Assembly: GCA_963841045.1 (NCBI GenBank)
Contig: CAWJBD010000006.1
Location: 62,001-126,000, forward strand
Length of the DNA: 64,000 bases
Source: Aalborgiella sp963841045
Lineage (GTDB): Bacteria > Pseudomonadota > Gammaproteobacteria > Burkholderiales > Burkholderiaceae_C
Reading direction: 5' to 3'
This document shows, piece after piece, positions 26,929 through 35,764 of the stretch. The first letter of the stretch is position 1, and each line of letters begins with the position of its first letter. The notes under the pieces are model-generated. The model was not told the DNA's origin, did not search any database, and saw only the letters and a list, made by a program, of their open reading frames with translations. The translations under genes and the position numbers were made by a program.

Positions 26929-27404
26929 TGAGATTCCTTCAAAGAATGTTGCTTCACCTTGCCTAGCAACTTATACAGTGTTGCGATTTCGGTGACTTTT
27001 AAACCGGCGAAGGCTTGCACGATCCATGCCTCATGTTGCAATGCCATGGTCGAAAAAACCTTGCGTCCTTGTTCAGTGAGGCATACCCGAAAAGCGCGTC
27101 GGTCATTGTCAACTGCAATGCGTTCTACCAAACCTTCATTCACCAATTGGTCGGTAATGCCCGTGATATTGCCGCCACTGACCATCATGCGGCGACTCAA
27201 TTCATTCATCTTCAAGCCTTGTGGTGATCGCTCAAGTTGCGACAACAAATCAAATCGAGGCAATGTGGTGTCAAACTGCTGGCGCAATTGGGTGCGTACT
27301 TTTTTTTCTACCAATTGCGTGCAAGTTAACAGTCGCAACCATAGACGCAGTTCTTGCGGATGCTCACTTTGTTGCGCGCCAAGGAGTCGGGCTTCTAAGT
27401 CCAT
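26925..27404 (-). CDS. MarR-family regulator of the anthranilate-CoA genes
   Basis: 159-residue winged-helix regulator. The DNA-binding region includes MNELSRRMMVSGGNITGITDQLVNEGLVER with the DRR wing (VDNDRRAF). It is the first gene of the minus-strand operon and divergent from the monooxygenase/reductase. Two matching inverted repeats lie in the gap. MarR proteins in CoA-dependent aromatic pathways commonly respond to the aryl-CoA, so 2-aminobenzoyl-CoA is a plausible effector. Confidence 0.87.
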   Translation of the reverse strand: MDLEARLLGAQQSEHPQELRLWLRLLTCTQLVEKKVRTQLRQQFDTTLPRFDLLSQLERSPQGLKMNELSRRMMVSGGNITGITDQLVNEGLVERIAVDNDRRAFRVCLTEQGRKVFSTMALQHEAWIVQAFAGLKVTEIATLYKLLGKVKQHSLKESQ

Positions 27405-27431
27405 ATATGAGGTTTTTAATTTAGACTGAAT

Positions 27432-27449
27432 TAGTTTATGTCTAAACTA
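27432..27449. promoter_or_regulatory. Candidate MarR operator, MarR side
   Basis: Perfect inverted repeat TAGTTTA-TGTC-TAAACTA, 28 bp upstream of the MarR start. The same pattern recurs at 27530-27547. Confidence 0.6.
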
Positions 27450-27529
27450 TTTTTTGTCAACGCTTGAAATATCCAGAATTACCCTATTGACAACATATAA
27501 ACGACAAGCTAAATTCATTTATAGTTAAA

Positions 27530-27547
27530 TAGTTTATATTTAAAGTA
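27530..27547. promoter_or_regulatory. Candidate MarR operator, monooxygenase side
   Basis: TAGTTTA-TATT-TAAAGTA, identical to the first site except one arm base and the spacer. It lies 62 bp upstream of the monooxygenase start, where it would cover a promoter. Confidence 0.6.
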
Positions 27548-27608
27548 TTAACCAAATCGTTGTTGAATTCGTTAATGGTTGGCGCATAGATTTTGCAAGG
27601 AGCCTGTT

Positions 27609-29900
27609 ATGAAAGTCGTTTGCTTAGGGGGTGGTCCAGCTGGTTTGTACTTTTCCATTTTGATGAAAAAGGCCAATCCAGCTCACGACATCACGGTGAT
27701 TGACCGCAATGCGGCGGACAATACTTTCGGTTGGGGCATCGTTTTCTCTGACAAGACCATGGATGGTTTTCGCGCTGCTGATGCTGAAGTAGTGGATGAA
27801 ATCGAAGCGAATTTTCACCACTGGGACGATATCGATGTTCACTTCAAAGGGCAAAAAATCACTTCAGGTGGTCACGGATTTTGCGGAATTGCACGTTTGA
27901 AGTTGTTGGAAATTTTTCAACGCCGTGCTAAGAATTTAGGTGTCAATTTGGTGTTTGAACAAGAATTCAAAGACCCTGATGATTACGCCAAGAATTATGA
28001 TTTGGTGATTGGTGCAGACGGCGTATTCTCTACCACCCGAAGCAAGCACGATGCACATTTCAATCCGCGCATTGATCTACGTACCTGTCGCTTCATATGG
28101 CTGGGAACCAAGAAAAAACTTGACGCCTTCACTTTTGCGTTCAAAGAAACCGAGTTTGGTTGGTTTAACCTTCATGCTTATCGGTTTAACGATGAAATGT
28201 CGACATTCATCGTCGAAACACCTGAGTCAACTTGGTACAAAGCTGGCATCGACAAATTTGAAGCAGCCGAATCTATCGCCTTCTGCGAAAAATTATTTGC
28301 GGATTTGTTGGATGGTCATTCATTGATATCCAACGCTAGGCATTTGCGTGGCTCTGCCATGTGGCTTAAATTTAACCGCGTACTGTGCGAACGCTGGTAC
28401 AAAGACAATATTGTGCTCATTGGTGACGCAGCACACACAGCACACTTTGCCATTGGTTCTGGCACCAAATTGGCAATGGAAGATGCTATTTCATTGTCTA
28501 AAGTGCTCAACAGCACCGATGGCAGTGTGCCCGAGCGTTTGGCGCGCTACCAAGCTGAACGTGAAATTGAAGCGCTAAAACTACAAAGTGCCGCGCGCAA
28601 CCGCATGACTTGGTTTGAAGACATTGAACGGTATGTCCAATTAGAACCCGAACAATTTGCCTTCTCATTGCTCACGGGGAGTCAGCGCGTGGGACATGAA
28701 AATCAAAAATTGCGTGACCCCAAGTATGTCGAAAAATTTGACACTTGGTTCGCACAAAAATGCGGCTTACCGGCCAAACCGATTCCGCCAATGTTCACGC
28801 CCTTTAAGCTGCGTGAGATGACCTTGGTCAACCGCGTTGTCGTTTCTCCGATGTGCACCTATTCTGCGATCGATGGTTTACCAAATGATTTCCATTTTTC
28901 TCACTATACAGCACGTGCACTTGGCGGTGCTGCCTTGGTCGTGACAGAGATGACCTGCGTTGCACCCCAGGCACGAATCACACCGGGCTGCACTGGCATT
29001 TGGAATGATGAACAAGAGCTCGCGTGGAAGCGAATCACCGATTTTGTGCACGCCAATAGCCAAGCCAAAATGGCCATTCAGATTGGTCACGCAGGTCGCA
29101 AAGGCTCAACCATGCTGGCATGGGATGGCATTGATCAACCTTTGCCAGCCAACAACTGGCCTTTGCTTGCACCATCTGCCATTCCATATCTAGCAGGTAT
29201 CTCACAATTACCTAGAGAGATGACGCGCGCTGATATGGACGAAGTAAAAGCTGAGTTTGTGCAAGCAACAATGCGAGCGCAAGCAGCTGGTTTTGACATG
29301 ATTGAGTTCCACGCTGCGCATGGCTATTTAATGTCGTCCTTTATTTCACCTCTGACCAATCAACGCAAGGATGAGTATGGCGGCACCTTAGAGAATCGCT
29401 GCCGCTTTCCACTCGAAGTGTTCACCGCCATGCGGCAAGCCTGGCCTGCAGATAAACCCATGTCAGTGCGTATTTCTGCCCACGACTGGGTTCCAGGCGG
29501 CATCACACCAACTGACGCGGTAGATGTTGCCGCAATCTTTAAAGCCGCAGGTGCTGACATCATTCACGTCTCTGCTGGACAAGTCAGCAAAGATGAAAAA
29601 CCTGTCTACGGCCGAATGTTTCAAGTCCCCTTTTCCGACAAAATTCGCAACGAACTGCGCGTTCCCACCATTGCAGTGGGCAACATTTACGAAGCCGACC
29701 ATGTCAACACCATCATTGCAGCAGGCCGTGCGGATTTATGCGCGCTGGCTCGACCGCATTTGGCCGATCCAGCTTGGACATTGCATGCAGCCGCCGCGCA
29801 AGGCTACAACGCAGTGGCTTGGCCAAAGCAATATTTAGGTGGAAAAATACAATTGGAACGAAACCTGGAGCGTGCAACACAATTGGCGTTAAACGCCTGA
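27609..29900 (+). CDS. abmA: 2-aminobenzoyl-CoA monooxygenase/reductase (ACMR)
   Basis: Two-domain flavoenzyme of 763 residues that hydroxylates and then reduces 2-aminobenzoyl-CoA in the aerobic anthranilate route. I start at ATG 27609 because GGAG lies 7 bp upstream and the FAD fingerprint GGGPAG follows within ten residues. Residues 1 to about 385 form an FAD monooxygenase (IGDAAHTAHFAIGSGTKLAME). From about 395 an Old Yellow Enzyme-type domain follows (TPFKLREMTLVNRVVVSPM, QIGHAGRKGS, EFHAAHGYL, SPLTNQRKDEYGG). This fusion matches ACMR of Azoarcus evansii as I recall it. It is divergent from the MarR operon. Confidence 0.9.
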   Translation: MKVVCLGGGPAGLYFSILMKKANPAHDITVIDRNAADNTFGWGIVFSDKTMDGFRAADAEVVDEIEANFHHWDDIDVHFKGQKITSGGHGFCGIARLKLLEIFQRRAKNLGVNLVFEQEFKDPDDYAKNYDLVIGADGVFSTTRSKHDAHFNPRIDLRTCRFIWLGTKKKLDAFTFAFKETEFGWFNLHAYRFNDEMSTFIVETPESTWYKAGIDKFEAAESIAFCEKLFADLLDGHSLISNARHLRGSAMWLKFNRVLCERWYKDNIVLIGDAAHTAHFAIGSGTKLAMEDAISLSKVLNSTDGSVPERLARYQAEREIEALKLQSAARNRMTWFEDIERYVQLEPEQFAFSLLTGSQRVGHENQKLRDPKYVEKFDTWFAQKCGLPAKPIPPMFTPFKLREMTLVNRVVVSPMCTYSAIDGLPNDFHFSHYTARALGGAALVVTEMTCVAPQARITPGCTGIWNDEQELAWKRITDFVHANSQAKMAIQIGHAGRKGSTMLAWDGIDQPLPANNWPLLAPSAIPYLAGISQLPREMTRADMDEVKAEFVQATMRAQAAGFDMIEFHAAHGYLMSSFISPLTNQRKDEYGGTLENRCRFPLEVFTAMRQAWPADKPMSVRISAHDWVPGGITPTDAVDVAAIFKAAGADIIHVSAGQVSKDEKPVYGRMFQVPFSDKIRNELRVPTIAVGNIYEADHVNTIIAAGRADLCALARPHLADPAWTLHAAAAQGYNAVAWPKQYLGGKIQLERNLERATQLALNA

Positions 29901-29996
29901 TATCGCCGCAAAATTGATGACACAAAATTCAACAATTAACATTTTTATATCAAGGGTTTGTCCTAGGAAAATAGATGCCACTTTCACCGTCAAACA

Positions 29997-30010
29997 TGCA
30001 TAATAGTGCT
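29997..30010. promoter_or_regulatory. BoxR-type operator upstream of the ABC transporter operon
   Basis: TGCA-TAATAG-TGCT, the same 14 bases as at boxC (15736-15749), 40 bp before the substrate-binding protein start. This links the importer to BoxR control. Confidence 0.6.
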
Positions 30011-30049
30011 TGTTTTGATATTCGTTCACCTCAACATTTAAGGAATCAT

Positions 30050-31243
30050 ATGAACACACCATCACGTCGCCAAGTTTTATCTCAAAGTGCTGCATTGATT
30101 GGCGCAGCCAGCACCGGATTGGGTCTCACACAACACGCTGTTGCACAAACTGGCAAATTGCGAGTTGGTTTGATGCTGCCCTACACAGGCACATTTGCGC
30201 AATTGGGTGTGGCCATTGAAAACGGTTTTCGCATGGCCATTAACGAACAAGGCGGCAAGCTGGGTGGTCGCGAAATTGAATTTTTCAAAGTGGATGATGA
30301 ATCTGAGCCATCCAAAGGCATTGAAAACGCCAATAAATTGGTACAGCGCGACAAAGTTGATGTACTCGTAGGCACTGTTCACTCTGGCGTGCAAATGGGT
30401 ATTCACAAAGTTGCCCGTGATACTGGCGTTCTCAGCCTGATTCCTAATGCAGGTGTGCATGTTGCCACCCGCGCACAATGCGCTCCCAATGTGTTTCGCA
30501 CCTCATTCAGCAATTCTCAACCTACTCGAGCTCTGGGTGCCACCATGGTTGCCAAAGGTCATAAAAAAGCAGTTTGGATCACATGGAAATATGCTGCGGG
30601 TGACGAAGCATTTGAAGGCTTTAAAGAAGGTTACTTGGCAGCTGGCGGCACCATTGTGAAAGAGATGGGTTTGCCATTTCCAAATGTTGAATTTCAAGCT
30701 TTGCTAACAGAAATTGCAGCCTTGAAGCCAGATGCAGTGGCTTGCTTCTTCGCAGGTGGTGGCGCCGCCAAATTCATGAAAGATTACGCGGCTGCCGGCT
30801 TGCAAGGCAAAATTCCATTGTATGGCTCAGGCTTTTTGACAGAAGGTGTGATTGATGCTGCAGGTCCAGCCGCAAACGGTGTGATTACCACCATGCACTA
30901 TGCGGATGGTTTGGACAATCCACGCAATAAAGCTTTCCGCTTGGCCTACGCAAAAACATTCAAAATGCAACCCGATGTGTATGCGGTACAAGGTTACGAC
31001 ACAGGTTTGTTATTGATTCAAGGCATGAATGCGGTCAAAGGCGATATCAATAACAAAGTGGCACTCTACAAGGCGATGGAAGCTGCCACGATTGACAGCC
31101 CACGTGGCAAATGGACCATGAGCAAAGCCCACAACCCGGTGCAAGACATTTATTTGCGCGTGGTTGAAAACAAAGAGAACAAGGTCATCGGGGTAGCTGC
31201 CAAAGCTTTGGCAGATTCCGGCGCTGGCTGCAAGATGTCCTGA
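30050..31243 (+). CDS. ABC transporter substrate-binding protein (LivK type), probably aromatic acid
   Basis: Periplasmic binding protein of 397 residues. I start at ATG 30050 with AAGGA 6 bp upstream. The signal sequence has a twin-arginine-like SRRQVLSQSAALIG and an AVAQ cleavage site at about residue 33. The mature part follows the type 1 periplasmic fold (RVGLMLPYTGTFAQLG, NEQGGKLGGREIE, GTVHSGVQMGIHKVARD, FFAGGGAAKFMKDY). The family includes binding proteins for branched-chain amino acids and for aromatic acids. Location in the catabolic island and a BoxR box upstream favour benzoate or 2-aminobenzoate (inference). Confidence 0.85.
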   Translation: MNTPSRRQVLSQSAALIGAASTGLGLTQHAVAQTGKLRVGLMLPYTGTFAQLGVAIENGFRMAINEQGGKLGGREIEFFKVDDESEPSKGIENANKLVQRDKVDVLVGTVHSGVQMGIHKVARDTGVLSLIPNAGVHVATRAQCAPNVFRTSFSNSQPTRALGATMVAKGHKKAVWITWKYAAGDEAFEGFKEGYLAAGGTIVKEMGLPFPNVEFQALLTEIAALKPDAVACFFAGGGAAKFMKDYAAAGLQGKIPLYGSGFLTEGVIDAAGPAANGVITTMHYADGLDNPRNKAFRLAYAKTFKMQPDVYAVQGYDTGLLLIQGMNAVKGDINNKVALYKAMEAATIDSPRGKWTMSKAHNPVQDIYLRVVENKENKVIGVAAKALADSGAGCKMS

Positions 31244-31311
31244 TACGGGCGAAATATTCATCTCTGTAAATCAACAACCATGAGCTTCTGTATAGTTTAG
31301 ATTTGCACGGC

Positions 31312-32175
31312 ATGGATTTCGTTACTTTTCTCATTCAGCTGCTGAACAGCGTGCAGTATGGACTGCTGCTGTTCATGCTGGCTGCAGGCTTGACTTTGAT
31401 ATTTGGCATCATGGGCGTGGTGAATTTGGCGCATGGAAGCTTCTACATGGTGGGCGCGTATTTGGCCTACTCGCTGAGTCTCTATTTTTCAAGTCTGACG
31501 CTGGGAATTTTGGCCGGTCTGGTGTTGTCGGTCATATTGGGATTTGCCTTGGAATGGCTGTTATTTCGTCACTTTTACCACCGCGATCATTTGGATCAAG
31601 TGCTGTTAACCTTCGGCTTGATTTACATCTTTGAAGAATTGCGCTCCATTTTCTGGGGCGATGATGTGCATGGCGTGACCATTCCACAGCAACTCAATGC
31701 ATCGATTCCGCTTACAGAAAACCTCTCCTACCCCGTGTACCGTTTGTTCATGTCCGCGGTGTGCATCGTATTGGCTTATTTTTTATATTGGTTGATTGCC
31801 AAAACGCGTTTAGGTATGAAAATTCGTGCAGGAGCCTTCAACCGTGACATGACTGAAGCTTTGGGCATCAACATCAAGTTGATACATGCCGTTGTTTTTG
31901 CCCTGGGTGTTGGTTTGGCTGCCGTGGCTGGCATGATTTCAGCCCCCGTTTCCAGCGTCTACCCCAACATGGGCTCCCAAGTGCTCATCATGTGTTTTGT
32001 GGTGGTGGTCATTGGTGGAATTGGGTCTGTGCGCGGCGCTTTCATCTCTGCCCTGCTCGTCGGTTTGGTTGACACATTTGGCAAAGTGTTGTTGCCATCG
32101 ATGTCGGGCATGTTGGTTTACATGTTGATGGCCGCTGTCCTGCTATGGAAGCCAGAAGGTTTGTTCAAATACTGA
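31312..32175 (+). CDS. ABC transporter permease, LivH type
   Basis: 287-residue inner-membrane permease with about eight hydrophobic segments. Typical LivH sequences: GLTLIFGIMGVVNLAHGSFYMVGAYLA at the N-terminus and GGIGSVRGAFISALLVGLVDTFGK near the end. ATG 31312 is chosen; a TTG three codons upstream is possible, and no strong ribosome site is visible for either. It follows the binding protein by 68 bp and pairs with the LivM-type permease. Confidence 0.88.
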   Translation: MDFVTFLIQLLNSVQYGLLLFMLAAGLTLIFGIMGVVNLAHGSFYMVGAYLAYSLSLYFSSLTLGILAGLVLSVILGFALEWLLFRHFYHRDHLDQVLLTFGLIYIFEELRSIFWGDDVHGVTIPQQLNASIPLTENLSYPVYRLFMSAVCIVLAYFLYWLIAKTRLGMKIRAGAFNRDMTEALGINIKLIHAVVFALGVGLAAVAGMISAPVSSVYPNMGSQVLIMCFVVVVIGGIGSVRGAFISALLVGLVDTFGKVLLPSMSGMLVYMLMAAVLLWKPEGLFKY

Positions 32176-32246
32176 GCATTCGTGTCATTTAAAACGCCAA
32201 ACTTACCAATCACAACACAGCCTACCGTCACATTAACTGCATATTC

Positions 32247-33290
32247 ATGAGTGCTCCAAAATCAAACCTCGAAATATTGCCACGCAGTGTGCAAGTCGGA
32301 TTGGTTTTTGGTCTGATTGCTTTACTGGCTTTCCCGTTTGTAGGCAGCCAGTTTTACATGGACATGGTCACGCGCATGATGATCATGGCAATATTTGCCA
32401 TGAGCTTGGATTTGCTGCAAGGTGTGACGGGTTTGGTGTCTTTGGGACATGCGGCCTATTTCGGCTTGGCGGGTTATGCATTGGCATTTTTGACACCACA
32501 AAACGATGCGGTGAGTTTGTGGTGGACCTTGCCTGTATCGGTATTGGCTTCGGCTTTGGCGGCTTTCATCATTGGCATTTTTGTGGTGCGCACGCACGGC
32601 ATTTACTTCATCATGGTGACGATGGCGTTTGCCCAAATGGTTTTCTTTTTGTTTTTTGATAACAAAGCATTGGGCGGATCTGATGGTTTGTACATCAACT
32701 TCAAACCCAGCACCGCCATAGCAGGAATGACTTTATTTGATTTGGATAACAAAACCACGTTTTATTATTTCACGCTGGCATTTGTCATTGCTGTTTACTT
32801 ATTTTTGCGCCGTTTATTGTGGAGCCCTTTTGGCAGAGCTTTAGCAGGCATCCGCGTTAACGAACACCGCATGCGTGCGGTTGGTTTCGCAACCTTCAGC
32901 TACAAACTCACTGCCTTCACCTTGGCAGGTGGCTTGGCTGGTTTAGCTGGTTATTTGTGGGGAGCGCAAAGCGGCTATATCAACCCCGAGCTCATGGGCT
33001 TTCACATGAGCGCACATGCCATCATGATGATCATTTTGGGCGGCATGGGCAATTTTGCGGGTGCGGTGGTTGGTGCTTTTACATTTGAATATGTGCTGCA
33101 CGCTTTCAAAGACTTGCCCACTATCGAACTGGCAGGTCGAAGCATCCACCTTGGCAAACATTGGCAATTGTGGATGGGTAGTTTCATTGTGCTGGTGGTG
33201 TTGTTTGCACCCCGTGGTTTATTGGGATTATTCAGCTTGAAATCGCGTCGCAACAATGCTGCAATCAGCACGAAAGCATCCAATGACTGA
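32247..33290 (+). CDS. ABC transporter permease, LivM type
   Basis: 347-residue permease with about nine membrane segments. SLDLLQGVTGLVSLGHAAYFGLAGYA and GGLAGLAGYLWGAQSGYINPE are characteristic of LivM, and IRVNEHRMRAVGF is the EAA-like loop contacting the ATPase. It overlaps the LivG start by 8 bp. The frame is intact. Confidence 0.9.
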   Translation: MSAPKSNLEILPRSVQVGLVFGLIALLAFPFVGSQFYMDMVTRMMIMAIFAMSLDLLQGVTGLVSLGHAAYFGLAGYALAFLTPQNDAVSLWWTLPVSVLASALAAFIIGIFVVRTHGIYFIMVTMAFAQMVFFLFFDNKALGGSDGLYINFKPSTAIAGMTLFDLDNKTTFYYFTLAFVIAVYLFLRRLLWSPFGRALAGIRVNEHRMRAVGFATFSYKLTAFTLAGGLAGLAGYLWGAQSGYINPELMGFHMSAHAIMMIILGGMGNFAGAVVGAFTFEYVLHAFKDLPTIELAGRSIHLGKHWQLWMGSFIVLVVLFAPRGLLGLFSLKSRRNNAAISTKASND

Positions 33291-34075
33291 GTTACTTTTG
33301 AGTGCGAAAGAACTGGTGAAACGCTTTGGTGGTTTGGCTGCTGTAAACCAAGTCTCCATCGATTTGTACCGTGGCCAAATTCATGCTGTGATCGGTCCCA
33401 ATGGTGCTGGCAAATCGACCCTAACCAATTTATTGTCTGGTGACTTACCTTTAACTTCAGGGCAAATTACCTTAAACGGCAAAGACATTTCAAAAGCCAA
33501 TCCTGAGCAGATTTCAAAAATGGGCTTAGGACGCAGCTACCAAAAAACCAATGTCTTTTTGCCTTTCACGGTTTGGGACAATGTACGTTTGGCAGCACAA
33601 TCACGTGAATCACATAGTGCATGGAATCCTGTTCATTGGTTTCAAAATACGCGCGATAGCACACGCAAAACCGCAAGCAATGAAGCTGCCAAGGCCGCCA
33701 TCGCGCTGTGCAAACTTGAAAACCAAACCCATACCAGTTGCCAGCAATATGAGCCATGGTGAACAGCGACAGCTCGAAATCGCCATGACGTTGGCTACTC
33801 AGCCGCAAGTGCTTTTGCTGGATGAACCACTGGCCGGCATGGGCGTAGCCGAAGCCGAGCGCATGATTGAGCTGTTACACGAACTGAAAAAAGACCATGC
33901 CATTCTTTTGGTGGAGCATGACATGGATGCGGTGTTCGCACTGGCCGACCGTTTGACGGTGATGGTCAATGGCCAAGTCATTGCCAGCGACACACCGGTC
34001 AACATACGCTCTGATGCCGCAGTGCAAGCTGCTTATTTGGGTGAAGACGTGACGGAAGGAGCCGACCATGTCTAA
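33283..34075 (+). CDS. ABC transporter ATP-binding protein, LivG type, frameshifted
   Basis: ATPase of the aromatic-acid importer. From ATG 33283 (overlapping the livM stop) it shows Walker A GPNGAGKST and the Q-loop GRSYQKTNVF. The frame breaks at 33728-33732: one C less joins LENQT to IPVASNMSHGEQRQLEIAM, the ABC signature, followed by Walker B VLLLDEPLAG and the H-loop VEHDMD. The corrected length is 263 residues. It overlaps livF by 8 bp. Confidence 0.87.
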
Positions 34076-34832
34076 CAAGCAAATCGCAAGTCAGAACATG
34101 GATACCTTGATTGAGGTTGAAGGTCTCAACACGTATTACGGTGCCAGCCATATTTTGCGCGGCGTTGACTTCCGTGTACAACGCGGCGAAACCATCGGCT
34201 TGATGGGTCGCAACGGCATGGGCAAAAGTACATTGCTGAAAAGCATCATGGGCTTGGTTAAACCCAGTAGCGGTCATGTCCACATCATGGGACACGACAT
34301 GACCGGCTCTGCGCCCTACAAAATTGCCCAAATGGGGATTGCCTATGTGCCTGAAGGACGCGGCATTTTTGGCAGCTTGAGCGTGACTGAAAACCTCATC
34401 ATGTCCGCACGCGCTGGGACAACACCAGCCGCTAAAGCACGTGCGATATTGGGGCAAGATTGGCACTACGACAAAGTCTTAGAAACCTTCCCACGATTGA
34501 AAGAACGCCTCAAACACGGTGGGCAACAATTGTCGGGCGGTGAACAACAAATGTTGACCATCGGACGCGCATTGATGACCAACCCCGATGTGTTGATTCT
34601 GGACGAAGCCACCGAAGGCTTGGCACCCTTGATTGCACGCGAAATTTGGCACATTTGTGATGTCATTCGCCAAAGTGGCATCAGCAGCATCATCGTCGAT
34701 AAAAATTGGAAACATGTGACTCAAATCACCGACAGAAACGTGATTTTGGTCAAAGGTCAAATTGTGTTTACCGGCAGTTCAGCTGAACTGTTGGCGCAAC
34801 CCGAATTACTCACACAACATTTGGGCGTGTAA
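34068..34832 (+). CDS. ABC transporter ATP-binding protein, LivF type
   Basis: 254-residue second ATPase of the importer. Walker A GRNGMGKST, signature LSGGEQQM, Walker B VLILDEATEGLAP; the switch His is replaced by Asn/Trp in IIVDKNWKHV, which is common for LivF-like proteins of this aromatic-transport group. It is the last gene of the transporter operon. Confidence 0.9.
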   Translation: MSNKQIASQNMDTLIEVEGLNTYYGASHILRGVDFRVQRGETIGLMGRNGMGKSTLLKSIMGLVKPSSGHVHIMGHDMTGSAPYKIAQMGIAYVPEGRGIFGSLSVTENLIMSARAGTTPAAKARAILGQDWHYDKVLETFPRLKERLKHGGQQLSGGEQQMLTIGRALMTNPDVLILDEATEGLAPLIAREIWHICDVIRQSGISSIIVDKNWKHVTQITDRNVILVKGQIVFTGSSAELLAQPELLTQHLGV

Positions 34833-34879
34833 CTGAGTGGGCTTTTAATTGCCAATACGCCACGCATACAATTGTGGCA

Positions 34880-35764
34880 ATGTCTTCTGCCCATTTACCA
34901 ACTCCTGACCCCTCGTCAGAAAACCGCATCCAGCACTACGAAAATTTTCCGGTGGCTTCATGGTTGTGCCCGCCTCACTTGCGACCGGCTATCGTCGCCA
35001 TTTACAACTTTGCGCGCACTGCAGACGACATTGCCGATGAAGGCAGTGCCACTGCACAAGAACGATTAGATGATTTAGCAGCTTACCGCGCTGATTTGTA
35101 TGCAGCACAACATGCCAATACAGACGAAAAGACCTTTTCTAACCGATGGAAATCAGTCTTTGTACCACTGCAATCTGCCATAGCCACATTCAATCTACCA
35201 GCATCTTTATTGAACGACTTGCTCAGCGCATTTGAACAAGACATACACAAAACGCGAGACCATGAAGGCTACGCCAACGAAGCCGAATTGCTGGACTACT
35301 GCTCTCGTTCCGCCAACCCTGTTGGGCGCTTGCTGTTGCATTTGTATGGTATTCAAGATGCAGATGCGTTGCGCATGAGCGACCACATCTGTACCGCATT
35401 GCAGCTCATCAACTTTTGGCAAGACTTGAGCCAAGACATACCGCGCGGCAGGTTTTATTTACCTCTTGAATCCTGTGCGAATTTGGAGTGCGCAAAAGCA
35501 GATTTACTCAATTTGAAGCAAACCCCAAATGCTACTGATTTAATAGCATCTCAGGCAATGAATACGCTGGCTACAATGCAAAAAGGCATGCAATTGGTAC
35601 ACATACTACCTGGACGTGCGGGCTGGGAACTGCGCTTTGTCATTCAAGGCGGGTTACGCATCTTGGACAAAATCAAAGACTTGAATTATGCAATGTTAGA
35701 AAATCGGCCGAAATTGAACAAGTTTGACTATGTAGTTATTGCTTGGAGAACGCTGTGGATGTAA
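34880..35764 (+). CDS. hpnC: Squalene synthase-like protein HpnC, with repeat-derived segment
   Basis: 294 residues from ATG 34880. HpnC converts presqualene diphosphate to hydroxysqualene in the three-enzyme HpnCDE route to squalene. Prenyl-synthase fold features: NFPVASWLCPPHLRPAIVAIYNFARTADDIADE (first Asp-rich region) and QLINFWQDLSQDIPRGRFYLP (second). At 35530-35575 a repeat copy is translated in frame as part of TDLIASQAMNTLATMQKG, just after the second Asp-rich region. The last codons overlap the following membrane-protein gene. Confidence 0.88.
   Translation: MSSAHLPTPDPSSENRIQHYENFPVASWLCPPHLRPAIVAIYNFARTADDIADEGSATAQERLDDLAAYRADLYAAQHANTDEKTFSNRWKSVFVPLQSAIATFNLPASLLNDLLSAFEQDIHKTRDHEGYANEAELLDYCSRSANPVGRLLLHLYGIQDADALRMSDHICTALQLINFWQDLSQDIPRGRFYLPLESCANLECAKADLLNLKQTPNATDLIASQAMNTLATMQKGMQLVHILPGRAGWELRFVIQGGLRILDKIKDLNYAMLENRPKLNKFDYVVIAWRTLWM
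35530..35575 (-). repeat. Dispersed repeat copy 5 (inside hpnC)
   Basis: Reverse-orientation copy: TGCTA...TAGCA stem, then TCAGGCAATGAATACGCTGG and CTACA. It is read in frame on the plus strand and encodes SQAMNTLATMQ, the same reading as the AINTPATGQ peptides. Confidence 0.8.

Noticed and set aside
35743..35764. TTG 35743 as the start of the membrane protein in the hpn cluster
   Set aside because: GTG 35755 gives a shorter overlap with hpnC and a more usual N-terminus; neither can be proved, so I use the downstream one.
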